Assembly (NCBI RefSeq): GCF_001279585.1
Contig: NZ_LGEC01000066.1
Coordinates: forward strand, 30,002 to 94,001
Direction: 5' to 3'
Length of the DNA stretch: 64,000 nt
DNA from: Nocardiopsis sp. NRRL B-16309
GTDB lineage: Bacteria > Actinomycetota > Actinomycetes > Streptosporangiales > Streptosporangiaceae
Below the pieces are notes generated by a model. That model saw only the letters and a list, made by a program, of their open reading frames with translations, made no database searches and was not told the origin of the DNA. Below are positions 56,582 to 64,000 of the stretch, in pieces. The position numbers and the translations under genes are program-made. Positions within the stretch are counted from its first letter, which is position 1. Every line of letters starts with the position of its first letter.

Positions 56582-57619
56582 ATGGTGCTCACGGGCCGGG
56601 GGTGGCTGGTTGTGACCAGTCGCGCTGCCTGTGGTGACCGTGTCGTCCTCGCCCGTCTGCTCCTCCTGTCCGGTCTCGTGGTCGTCGCCTGGCTGGCCGG
56701 AGGGTTCGGTGCCGCCCACGGCGGGACCGGCTCCGACTCGAACGGCCTCGTCGACAGCGTCCTGCAGTCGGGAGAAACCGCCGAGCGCACCGGCCAGACG
56801 GCCGCGGACCGCGTCCGCGCCGCCCGGCTCACCGACACCACGGCCGAGGCCGCCTCGGTGACCGACACGCTGACCGGCGACGTCGTGCCCCAGGCCGCGT
56901 CGCTGCCCTCCACCGCCCTGCACGGGTCCGGCGTCACGTCGGCACTCGGGCAGACCGCCACCGGTACCGCCGCGAACCGGGTCGTCGACGACGCGACCCG
57001 GACGGTCGACGAGACCGCGCGCGGGGCGGGGGACCTGGTCGGGGGCGTCACCCGCACCGGCCACGAGGTCGCCGGCGCCGCTGACGGCTCCCTGCACGAC
57101 ACCGGTCTGGTCACCGGCGTGGCCGACGGCCTCGCCGAGTCCGCCCGGGGCGTCGGCGAGGGGATCGACGGCGCCACCAGGACCGCGAACACCGTGGTCT
57201 CCGGCGACCTGCCGGAACCCGGCTCCGAGTCCGGGGCCGACACCGAGGCCGCGCGTCCCGCCGAGCGGAACGTCCCGCGCGCCGAGGTCGAGAAGGTGAC
57301 CAGGACCGCCGCGGCGGCCGGTGCCGCCGCACTCGCCGCCCACGACACCGCGGCCGAGCAGTCCGCGGAGCGGGCGGCGAACGAGGCCGAGGACCTCGGC
57401 GAGCGCATCCGCCTCATCGGCGGCGGAGGCACGCACCACCACGGGCACACGGACGCGACGGGCACCGCCGCGCCGACCTTCCCGCAGCCGGCCACCGCCG
57501 GATTCCTCATGGCCCGCACGGCGCACCTCGCGCCGCAGGCCCAGCGGGTCGCCCTCCCCGGCGACCCCACCCTGGTGGTCCGCGACGCCGCGGACGACCC
57601 CACCTTCTCCCCCGACTAG
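56582..57619 (+). CDS. Secreted or membrane-anchored protein of the chaplin locus, unknown family
   Basis: Not recognised. The 345-residue protein has a hydrophobic N-terminal segment (VVLARLLLLSGLVVVAWLAG, about 21-41) that may be an uncleaved anchor or signal. The rest is low in aromatics and rich in Ala, Thr, Gly and Asp, with loose repeats such as GETAERTGQTAADRV, DDATRTVDETARGAGDLVGG and EGIDGATRTANTVVSG, suggesting an extended helical or fibrous outer region. A GGGGTHHHGHTD patch could bind metal. It precedes two chaplin-domain genes on the same strand, so a cell-surface role is likely. ATG 56582; GAGGGGGC upstream. Confidence 0.7.
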   Translation: MVLTGRGWLVVTSRAACGDRVVLARLLLLSGLVVVAWLAGGFGAAHGGTGSDSNGLVDSVLQSGETAERTGQTAADRVRAARLTDTTAEAASVTDTLTGDVVPQAASLPSTALHGSGVTSALGQTATGTAANRVVDDATRTVDETARGAGDLVGGVTRTGHEVAGAADGSLHDTGLVTGVADGLAESARGVGEGIDGATRTANTVVSGDLPEPGSESGADTEAARPAERNVPRAEVEKVTRTAAAAGAAALAAHDTAAEQSAERAANEAEDLGERIRLIGGGGTHHHGHTDATGTAAPTFPQPATAGFLMARTAHLAPQAQRVALPGDPTLVVRDAADDPTFSPD

Positions 57620-57774
57620 TCGCGCTCCCGACCGCGGCCGGTCCCTTCGCGCTTCCACGCGCAGTCGCCATGCCGGATTCCGGCTGGCACCGTTCTCCAC
57701 AGCCTTCGGCTCGGAGTCGCCGCCGCGGTCACCGTGAGTAGCCATCTGATCTCTCGTTGACCCAAGGACATGCC

Positions 57775-58365
57775 ATGACGCACGCGACACAGGCCAGGAT
57801 CACCGCCCTCGTGGCAGCGGGCCTCCTCACCATCACCGGGGCCGCAGCGGCCCACGCCGACACCACCACCAGCGGAAACGGATCGATCGGCGGCGGCAAC
57901 CAGGTCGACGTCGACGCCGACGCGCCGGTCAACGCCTGCGGCAACGCCGTCGCGGTCCTCGGTGTCGCCGGGGCCGGGTGCGCCGACGACGAGGCCACCG
58001 TCGAGGAGGCGTCCTCCACCGACGGCCACAACGGCTACGACGGCTACACGCCGCCGGAGGAGCCCTCCGAATCGCCCTCGGAGAGCCCGTCGGAGAGCCC
58101 CTCCGAGGGACCGTCCGAGGGCCCGTCCGAGAGCCCGTCGGAAAGCCCCTCCGAGGGACCGTCCGAGGGCCCGTCGGAAGGTCCGTCCGAGAGCCCCTCC
58201 GAAGGCCCGTCCGAGGGCCCGTCGGAAGGCCCGTCCGAGAGCTCGCCGGAGCTTCCCCGCACCGGCACCTCCGGCCTGACCTCCTGGATCGCGGCCGCGG
58301 CCGCCGCCGTCCTGGTCGGAGTCGGGCTCGTCCTCTTCGGCTTCCGCCGCCGCACACGCTCCTGA
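57775..58365 (+). CDS. LPRTG-anchored chaplin with a Ser-Glu-Pro repeat stalk
   Basis: A 196-residue cell-wall protein: signal peptide 1-29 (RITALVAAGLLTITGAAAAHA-D), a chaplin (DUF320) domain at about 31-72 (SGNGSIGGGNQVDVDADAPV, NACGNAVAVLGVAGAGC) with the Cys55-Cys69 pair, a 60-residue stalk of ESPSEGP-type repeats (97-156), the sortase motif LPRTG at 160-164, a membrane helix and an RRRTRS tail. Chaplins form amyloid-like hydrophobic films on aerial hyphae and spores. Streptomyces long chaplins carry two chaplin domains before the sortase signal; one domain on a long stalk is a variation. ATG 57775 with AAGGA upstream. Confidence 0.9.
   Translation: MTHATQARITALVAAGLLTITGAAAAHADTTTSGNGSIGGGNQVDVDADAPVNACGNAVAVLGVAGAGCADDEATVEEASSTDGHNGYDGYTPPEEPSESPSESPSESPSEGPSEGPSESPSESPSEGPSEGPSEGPSESPSEGPSEGPSEGPSESSPELPRTGTSGLTSWIAAAAAAVLVGVGLVLFGFRRRTRS
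58063..58242 (+). repeat. DNA tandem repeats coding the SEP stalk
   Basis: Twelve-base units coding P-S-E-(S/G) repeat about 15 times with near-identical codons (for example CCGTCCGAGGGC), so the stalk length is prone to slippage. Confidence 0.85.
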
Positions 58366-58686
58366 TCGGCTTCCCGGGCCGTCCGCGGTCCGGGGGTTGA
58401 CGCGAGTCCCGCAGCATCGGCCGAGGCCATGTCCGCGGGGTTCACGTCAGCCGCCGCCCAACCAGAGCGGAGCTGACCGACGGGACGCACGCGTCCGCCC
58501 GCAACCAGCGGGCTCGACGGAGAGGCGTTCACCAGCCCGGCGCACACGCACCGTCCAGGTGCGCGGACGACCGGATGATCCCCGGCCTTGGCCGTAGGCC
58601 CGTGCCCCATCCAGGGGCGTGGAACGGCTTGTGGCCCACGCACAGCAGCTTTCTCATCAACTCGTTCTCTCGAAAGGACTTCCCAC
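58366..58686. other. Intergenic region between the two chaplin genes
   Basis: 321 bp without a convincing gene. TTGACG at 58397 could be a -35, but no good -10 follows. GAAAGGA near 58671 is the Shine-Dalgarno of the next gene. No strong hairpin was seen, so read-through from the LPRTG gene is possible. Confidence 0.6.
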
Positions 58687-60213
58687 ATGGGTAAGTGGGC
58701 TAGGACCTCCGCCAGGTCCATGCTTCTGGCAGCGGGCTTCGTCGCGCTGGGCAGCGGCGTGGCCTTCGCGGACAGCGACGTCGCCACCTCCGGCAACGGC
58801 TCCGTCCTCGGCGGCAACCAGGTCGTCGCCGACGCCGACGTGCCGATCAACGTCTGCGGCAACTCCGTCGCCGCCCTGATCGGCATGTCCGGCGCCCAGT
58901 GCACCGGCTCCAACGCGGCCGTGATCGACCGCGGCGGCAACGACATCCACACCTCGGGCAACGGCTCGATCCTGGGCGGCAACCAGATCGTCGGCCACGC
59001 CGACGTGCCGGTCAACGTCACGGGCAACGCGGTCGGCGCCCTGGGCGGCGTGGCGGGTGCCGCCTCCACCGACTCCGACGCGCTCGTCGTGCACGACCAC
59101 GGCCGCAGCGGGGACCCGGACGTCGCGACGACCGGCAACGGCTCCCTGGGCGGCGGGAACCAGCTCGTCGGCGACGCCGACGTGCCGGTCAACATCTCCG
59201 GCAACGCGATCGGCGCCGTGGGCGGCGTGGCCGGCGCGGCCGCCACCGACTCCGACGCGATCGTCGCCGAGCGCCACTCCCGTGGCGGCGACCCCGACAT
59301 CGCGACCTCCGGCAACGGTTCGGTCCTGGGCGGCAACCAGGGCGTCCTGGACCTGGACGTCCCGGTCAACGTCGCGGGCAACGCGGTCGGCGCCGTGGGC
59401 GGGATGGCCGGCGCGGCCGCCACCGACTCCGACGCGATCGTCACGGACCGCTCCACCGGCAACGGCGGCCACAACGGTGGCCACAACGGCGGTGACAACG
59501 GCGGTGACAACGGCTACCGCGCCCACCAGTCCGGTGCCACCGACCTGGCCCCGGCCGACCTGGTCGGCGAGGTCGTCAGCAGCGTCCAGCCGCTGCCCGA
59601 CACCTCCGGCGTCGACATGGGCGTGGCCCGCCAGTCCGCGCCCGCCGAGCGCCAGCACCAGTCCTGGGGCGACCCGGACGTCGCGACCTCCGGCAACGGC
59701 TCGGTCCTGGGCGGCAACCAGGCCGTCGCCGACCTGGACGTCCCGGTCAACGTCACCGGCAACGCGGTCGGCGCCGTGGGCGGCGTGGCCGGCGCGGCCA
59801 CCACCGACTCCGACGCGATCATCATGGAGGACGACAAGGACGTCGCGACCTCCGGCAACGGCTCCCTGGGCGGCGGCAACCAGCTCGTCGCCGACGCGGA
59901 CGTGCCGGTCAACGTCGCGGGCAACGCGGTCGGCGCGGTCGGCGGCATCGCCGGCGCCAGCTCCACCGACAGCGACGCGGTCGTCGTGCACGACCGCGCG
60001 CCCGTCGAGCACCAGTCCGGCGCTCTGGACGCGGCTCCCGTCGTGAACGAGCTGCCCGAGGTGCCCGTCTCGGAGATGGTGCCCGTCGACTACACCCTGA
60101 GCGAGACCACCTCCCAGGCCGTGGAGGAGCACGCCCCGGAGCACGCCGACGAGCTGCCCGAGGCACCGAACCCCGTGGACGAGGTCCTCAGCCTCACGGG
60201 CGTCGGCCTCTAG
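58687..60213 (+). CDS. Secreted protein with six tandem chaplin-like repeats
   Basis: A 508-residue protein: signal peptide 1-29 (ARSMLLAAGFVALGSGVAFA-D), then six about 50-residue chaplin-like repeats at 31-80, 86-135, 145-194, 204-253, 331-380 and 385-434. Each has the form DVATSGNGS(V/L)-GGNQ, DVPVNV-x-GNAVGA-VGGVAGA, TDSDA. Only repeat 1 keeps the chaplin cysteines (Cys57, Cys72); elsewhere they are Thr, Ser or Ala. Linkers include a GHNGGHNGGDNGGDNG stretch; the C-terminus is acidic and Pro-rich, with no sortase signal or membrane helix. It is probably released and assembles as a surface fibre. ATG 58687 with GAAAGGA upstream. Confidence 0.88.
   Translation: MGKWARTSARSMLLAAGFVALGSGVAFADSDVATSGNGSVLGGNQVVADADVPINVCGNSVAALIGMSGAQCTGSNAAVIDRGGNDIHTSGNGSILGGNQIVGHADVPVNVTGNAVGALGGVAGAASTDSDALVVHDHGRSGDPDVATTGNGSLGGGNQLVGDADVPVNISGNAIGAVGGVAGAAATDSDAIVAERHSRGGDPDIATSGNGSVLGGNQGVLDLDVPVNVAGNAVGAVGGMAGAAATDSDAIVTDRSTGNGGHNGGHNGGDNGGDNGYRAHQSGATDLAPADLVGEVVSSVQPLPDTSGVDMGVARQSAPAERQHQSWGDPDVATSGNGSVLGGNQAVADLDVPVNVTGNAVGAVGGVAGAATTDSDAIIMEDDKDVATSGNGSLGGGNQLVADADVPVNVAGNAVGAVGGIAGASSTDSDAVVVHDRAPVEHQSGALDAAPVVNELPEVPVSEMVPVDYTLSETTSQAVEEHAPEHADELPEAPNPVDEVLSLTGVGL
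58777..59988 (+). repeat. Six chaplin-repeat units at DNA level
   Basis: About 150-bp units, strongly alike in DNA as well as protein (for example GGCAACGCGGTCGGCGCC recurs), indicating recent duplication or gene conversion. The last four copies are the most alike. Confidence 0.85.
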
Positions 60214-60267
60214 GGGCCGAGGGGCACGGCCGCGGACGGCCGGCCGAGACCGACGGGTACAGGCGTC

Positions 60268-60297
60268 CCGTTCCGTTTGGAACGCGGTGGACTGCGG
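60268..60297. repeat. 30-bp direct repeat, copy 1
   Basis: Identical to 60400-60429. Begins CCGTTCCGTTTGGAACGCGG and includes the palindrome GTTCC-GTTT-GGAAC. Confidence 0.95.
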
Positions 60298-60399
60298 GTC
60301 GCCGACCACCTGGAGGAAACGGTCAGGGTGTCCGTGAACGGGTCCCGCACCGGCACCTCGGTGCCGCGGACACGGGTGAGGTGAGTCGCCTTCGCGCTT

Positions 60400-60429
60400 C
60401 CGTTCCGTTTGGAACGCGGTGGACTGCGG
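60400..60429. repeat. 30-bp direct repeat, copy 2
   Basis: Exact second copy, 132 bp downstream of copy 1, same orientation. Confidence 0.95.
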
Positions 60430-60467
60430 AAGCGTGGGGGTGACGACCACCAGCTCAGGACGAGAGT

Positions 60468-60499
60468 CGAGTCCTCCCGGGAATAACCGGGAGGACTCG
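60468..60499. terminator. Hairpin in the chaplin-topA gap
   Basis: CGAGTCCTCCCGG pairs with CCGGGAGGACTCG across GAATAA. Could end the chaplin transcript, though it is 255 bp past the stop. Confidence 0.55.
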
Positions 60500-60838
60500 C
60501 CGCATTCTGGGAGGCATGGACACCCGGCCCGGGAAGTGTGACACAACTCACCATCACGATGTGTTCCAGGTGCTCGTCGGAGCCCTCGGCCCACGAGGGG
60601 AGACTGTTGCCACGGACGGACACGTGCGATACGGGACGGTAGCGGTTCGCCGAGCGCCTATTCTGCGGATGCCGGTGGAAACGAGCCCCGGCCGACCGCG
60701 GGGAGGACCTCTCACACGCGGAGCGGCCACGCGGGCCCATCGACGGGGGAGTGCCTGGAATTCGGTTACTGTCGGTTCCCACGGGACCGACTGACCACGG
60801 CCGAAGAGATCACGTAAGGCTAGACGTAGGGGAAGAGC

Positions 60839-63694
60839 GTGCCACCCACGAAGGGCAGCGCCGGCAAGAACGGCTCGAACGACAGCGGACGCCAAGGGGC
60901 GGGCAACGCCCTCGTCATCGTCGAGTCGCCCGCCAAGGCGAAGACCATCGCCGGATACCTGGGCCGCGGCTACGTCGTGGAGTCCAGCATCGGCCACATC
61001 CGCGACATGCCCGCCAAGGCCGCCGAGATCCCCGCCAAGTACAAGGGTCAGCCCTGGGCGCGGCTCGGTGTGGACGTCGATGGGGACTTCGAACCCCTCT
61101 ACGTCGTCAACCCCGACAAGAAGTCGCACGTCAAGAAGCTCAAGGAGCTCATGGCGGACGCCGACGAACTCCTCCTCGCCACAGATGAGGACCGCGAGGG
61201 CGAGGCGATCGCCTGGCACCTGCTCGAAGAGCTCAAGCCCAAGATCCCCGTCAAGCGCATGGTGTTCAACGAGATCACCAAGGACGCCATCCAGCGCGCC
61301 GCCCGCAACACGCGCGACCTCAACACCCGCCTGGTCAGCGCGCAGGAGACCCGCCGCATCCTGGACCGCCTCTACGGCTACGAGGTCTCCCCGGTGCTGT
61401 GGAAGAAGGTCATGCCGAAGCTGTCGGCGGGCCGCGTGCAGTCCGTGGCCACCCGTCTGGTGGTCGAGCGCGAGCGCGAGCGGATGGCCTTCACCTCCGC
61501 GGAGTACTGGGACCTCAAGGCCGTCTTCGACGCCACCGAGGCCGGTGTGCAGGAGGGTCCGGCGACCTTCCCGGCCACCCTCGTCTCCGTGGACGGAAAG
61601 CGCATCGCCGTGGGCCGGGACTTCACCCCCCAGGGCACACTGCGCTCGGACCGCGACGTCCGCCAGCTGGACGAGGCCGCCGCCCGCGGCCTGGCCGAGC
61701 GCCTGGCCGGAGCCGGGTTCTCGGTGCGCTCGGTCGAGCGCAAGCCCTACCGCCGCTCGCCCTACGCGCCGTTCCGCACCACGACCCTGCAGCAGGAGGC
61801 CTCGCGCAAGCTGGGCCTGTCCGCGAAGCAGGCCATGCAGGTCGCCCAGCGCCTGTACGAGAACGGGTACATCACCTACATGCGTACCGACAGCACCACG
61901 CTGTCGGACAGCGCGGTCAACGCCGCGCGCAACCAGGTCCGGCGCCTGTACGGCGGCGACTACCTGCCCGCCAAGCCCCGGGTGTACGCCAGCAAGGTGA
62001 AGAACGCCCAGGAGGCGCACGAGGCGATCCGCCCGGCGGGCGAGGAGTTCCGCACGCCCGCCGAGACCGGGCTGTCCGGACCCGAGTTCCGGCTCTACGA
62101 CCTCATCTGGAAGCGCACCGTCGCCTCCCAGATGAAGGACGCGGTCGGTGAGTCCGTCACGGTGCGCATCGAGGGCGCGTCCTCGGGCGGCGAGGTCGCC
62201 GAGTTCAGCGCGACCGGCAAGATCATCACCTTCCACGGGTTCCTCAAGGCCTACGTGGAGGGCTCCGACGACCCCGCGGCCGACCTGGACGACCGCGAGC
62301 GGCGGCTGCCCCCGATGTCCGAGGCCGACCCGCTCAAGGCGCAGGCACTGGAGGCCGAGGGCCACAGCACCCGGCCGCCGGCGCGCTACACCGAGGCGAG
62401 CCTGGTCAAGGAGCTGGAGGAGCGGGAGATCGGCCGCCCCTCCACCTACGCGGCGATCATCGGCACCATCCAGGACCGCGGCTACGTGTTCAAGAAGGGC
62501 ACGGCGCTCGTGCCGTCCTTCCTGGCCTTCGCCGTCGTGCAGCTGCTGGAGCGCCACTTCGGCAACCTGGTGGACTACGCGTTCACCGCCCGCCTGGAGG
62601 ACGTGCTCGACGACATCGCCCGCGGCGAGGCCGAGAGCCTGCCCTGGCTGCGCCGGTTCTACTTCGGCGGCGAGGACGCGCAGGGCGGGCACGAGACCGG
62701 TCTCAAGGAACTGGTGGGCGACCACCTGTCGGAGATCGACCCCAAGGAGGTCAGCTCCCTGCCGCTGCCCGGGACCGACATCGTGCTGCGGGTGGGGCGC
62801 TACGGCCCCTACCTGGACCGCGACGGCGTCCGGGTCAACGTGCCGGAGGACCTGGCCCCGGACGAGCTGACCCAGGAGAAGGCCGAGGAGCTGTTCGCGC
62901 AGCCCAGCGGTGACCGCGAACTCGGCGTCGACCCCGAGACGGGCCGCACGATCGTGGCCAAGTCCGGTCGCTTCGGCCCCTACGTCACCGAGGTCATCGA
63001 GGACCCGGCGGAGGCGGAGGGCGAGGCCAAGCCCAAGAGCCGGGCCAAGGCCAAGGAGAAGCCGCGGACGAGCTCCCTGCTCAAGTCGATGTCCCTGGAC
63101 ACCGTCACGCTGGAGGACGCGCTGCGGCTGCTGTCCCTGCCCAGGGTCGTGGGCCAGCTGGACGGCGAGGACGTCACGGCGCAGAACGGCCGGTACGGGC
63201 CCTACCTGAAGAAGGGCACGGACAGCCGCTCCCTGGAGACCGAGGAGCAGATGTTCACGGTCACCCTGGAGGAGGCGCAGGCGATCTTCGCCCAGCCCAA
63301 GCAGCGCGGACGCCGCGCGGCGGCCCCGCCCCTGCGCGAGCTGGGCAAGGACCCCGAGTCCGGTGCCACGATGGTGATCAAGGACGGCCGGTTCGGCCCC
63401 TACGTCACCGACGGGGAGGTCAACGCGTCGCTGCGCAAGGGTGACGAGGTCGACGCGATCACCGACGCCCGGGCGGCGGAGCTGCTGGCCGAGCGCCGGG
63501 CCAAGGCCCCGGCGAAGAAGAAGGCCCCGGCCAAGAAGGCGCCCGCCAAGAAGCCCGCGGCGAAGAAGACGACGGCCGCGAAGAAGACCACGACCACCAC
63601 GGCGAAGAAGACGACGACGCGCAAGTCCACGGCCGCGGGCAAGACCGGGGTGCCCCGGACGACCGCGAAGAAGCCGGCGGACGCGGAGGAGTAG
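60839..63694 (+). CDS. topA: DNA topoisomerase I
   Basis: Relaxes negative supercoils; type IA enzyme, essential in actinobacteria. 951 residues. Toprim domain: ALVIVESPAKAKTIAGYLGR with Glu29 and LLATDEDREGEAIAWHLLEE with Asp116/Asp118. The nucleophile is Tyr347 in ENGYITYMRTDSTTLSDSAV. Instead of zinc fingers the C-terminal third has Toprim_C repeats (VGRYGPYLDRDG; KSGRFGPYVTEV; QNGRYGPYLKKG; KDGRFGPYVTDG), and the last 60 residues are Lys/Ala/Thr-rich (AKKKAPAKKAPAKKPAAKKT), which in actinobacterial TopA promote processive DNA binding. GTG 60839 with AGGGGAAGA upstream. Confidence 0.97.
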   Translation: MPPTKGSAGKNGSNDSGRQGAGNALVIVESPAKAKTIAGYLGRGYVVESSIGHIRDMPAKAAEIPAKYKGQPWARLGVDVDGDFEPLYVVNPDKKSHVKKLKELMADADELLLATDEDREGEAIAWHLLEELKPKIPVKRMVFNEITKDAIQRAARNTRDLNTRLVSAQETRRILDRLYGYEVSPVLWKKVMPKLSAGRVQSVATRLVVERERERMAFTSAEYWDLKAVFDATEAGVQEGPATFPATLVSVDGKRIAVGRDFTPQGTLRSDRDVRQLDEAAARGLAERLAGAGFSVRSVERKPYRRSPYAPFRTTTLQQEASRKLGLSAKQAMQVAQRLYENGYITYMRTDSTTLSDSAVNAARNQVRRLYGGDYLPAKPRVYASKVKNAQEAHEAIRPAGEEFRTPAETGLSGPEFRLYDLIWKRTVASQMKDAVGESVTVRIEGASSGGEVAEFSATGKIITFHGFLKAYVEGSDDPAADLDDRERRLPPMSEADPLKAQALEAEGHSTRPPARYTEASLVKELEEREIGRPSTYAAIIGTIQDRGYVFKKGTALVPSFLAFAVVQLLERHFGNLVDYAFTARLEDVLDDIARGEAESLPWLRRFYFGGEDAQGGHETGLKELVGDHLSEIDPKEVSSLPLPGTDIVLRVGRYGPYLDRDGVRVNVPEDLAPDELTQEKAEELFAQPSGDRELGVDPETGRTIVAKSGRFGPYVTEVIEDPAEAEGEAKPKSRAKAKEKPRTSSLLKSMSLDTVTLEDALRLLSLPRVVGQLDGEDVTAQNGRYGPYLKKGTDSRSLETEEQMFTVTLEEAQAIFAQPKQRGRRAAAPPLRELGKDPESGATMVIKDGRFGPYVTDGEVNASLRKGDEVDAITDARAAELLAERRAKAPAKKKAPAKKAPAKKPAAKKTTAAKKTTTTTAKKTTTRKSTAAGKTGVPRTTAKKPADAEE

Positions 63695-64000
63695 GGGGCG
63701 CTCGGGCGCCTTGAGAACGGGAACCTTCGGCCCTTGCGGTGCGCTTCCTCGTTCCTCGGAAGCGCACCTCCAGGACCTCCAGAACCCCGTCGGCGCCCTC
63801 GCCGTGCCTTCTTGGGCCTCCGCTCGTTCCCACACCGTCGCCCGCCACCACCCTCAACGGACGCCTTCGGCGCGGTTCCTCCTGCTTTGGCCCGAGGTTC
63901 GGGGCGCTTCACGCCGGGGCCTTCGTCGTCGCTACTGCCTGGCTCGCAAGCTCGCTGGCGGCAGAGACTCCTCCTGCAGGCACCGGCGCGCCCCTCACCC
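63695..64000. other. Gene-free region after topA
   Basis: 306 bp to the window edge without a convincing gene. It contains CTCAACGGACGCCTTCGGCG (63853 onward), a sequence also found, slightly changed, at 28023. A gene may start beyond the edge. Confidence 0.55.

Larger units (their letters stand above)
60214..60838. other. 625-bp gene-free region before topA
   Basis: No open frame here shows coding character on either strand. It holds two copies of a 30-bp element, a 13-bp-stem hairpin (60468-60499) and, at the right end, the topA leader with AGGGGAAGA. It could house an unannotated small RNA, but nothing proves it. Confidence 0.6.

Noticed and set aside
58063..59988. Chaplin-locus repeats considered as CRISPR or a VNTR outside genes
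   Set aside because: They are in-frame coding repeats with clear protein patterns.
60554..63835. A 1093-codon open frame on the minus strand opposite topA
   Set aside because: It is the mirror of a certain topA gene in very GC-rich DNA, with Leu/Gly/Arg/Val-rich composition and no domain.

Overview
The window is very GC-rich, with GTG/TTG starts, many 4-bp ATGA/GTGA gene overlaps, DUF397/XRE gene pairs, chaplin proteins and duplicated clpP genes. This points to a filamentous actinobacterium. The style fits the Nocardiopsis/Streptosporangiales group, but that is inference; no marker gene here fixes the genus.

Layout. 1-5.9 kb: a truncated Nudix hydrolase, a CapA-type protein, and an aldehyde unit (GAF-domain regulator, aldehyde dehydrogenase, DUF779). 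5.9-12.7 kb: a complete Mrp Na+/H+ antiporter operon on the minus strand (A/B fused, C, D, E, F, G), divergent from a marR gene. 13.5-16.5 kb: an XRE/DUF397 regulatory cluster with a duplicated DUF397 gene and three small plus-strand genes. 16.8-20.6 kb: an esterase, a clpP pair with a PopR/ClgR-like activator, and a GlsB-type membrane protein. 20.7-27.9 kb: a Gfo/Idh/MocA dehydrogenase, then deoR-galT-galK divergent from a GH2 beta-galactosidase. This forms a lactose/galactose module: LacZ releases galactose, which GalK and GalT process; galE is absent from the window. 28-38 kb: an EamA exporter and nitroreductase with a divergent MarR, CsbD, a ThiD-type kinase, a quinone reductase, a monoamine oxidase, an orphan Imm1 protein, two TetR regulators, a DUF418 membrane protein and a peroxiredoxin. 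38.2-43.1 kb: a ribbon-helix-helix regulator, DUF4097, cytochrome P450 with a 3Fe-4S ferredoxin, and a DrrAB-like exporter. 43.2-54.8 kb: a probable degraded integrated island. It lies between an intact tRNA-Leu(GAG) and a copy of that tRNA's 3' end, and holds DUF2637 remnants, a decayed serine recombinase, other gene fragments, a PadR/SnoaL pair, and a two-component system that appears to control an MFS-SDR operon and a MacB-like ABC exporter. 55-60.2 kb: an M20 peptidase and a surface-protein locus (secreted protein, LPRTG-anchored chaplin, six-repeat chaplin). 60.8-63.7 kb: topA.

Most notable points: (1) matching palindromes in front of the clpP pair and upstream of its likely activator, whose C-terminus ends in LAA; (2) a nearly identical 21-bp operator at both promoters flanking the two-component system; (3) a chaplin protein with six tandem chaplin repeats, only one of which keeps the cysteine pair; (4) an 18-bp tRNA-derived direct repeat bounding an 11.6-kb island with conjugative-element remnants; (5) a ladder of TGAC-N2-CA boxes spaced one helical turn apart at a ribbon-helix-helix gene that looks leaderless. 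All reading is by eye: family assignments come from motifs, and no database search was run.
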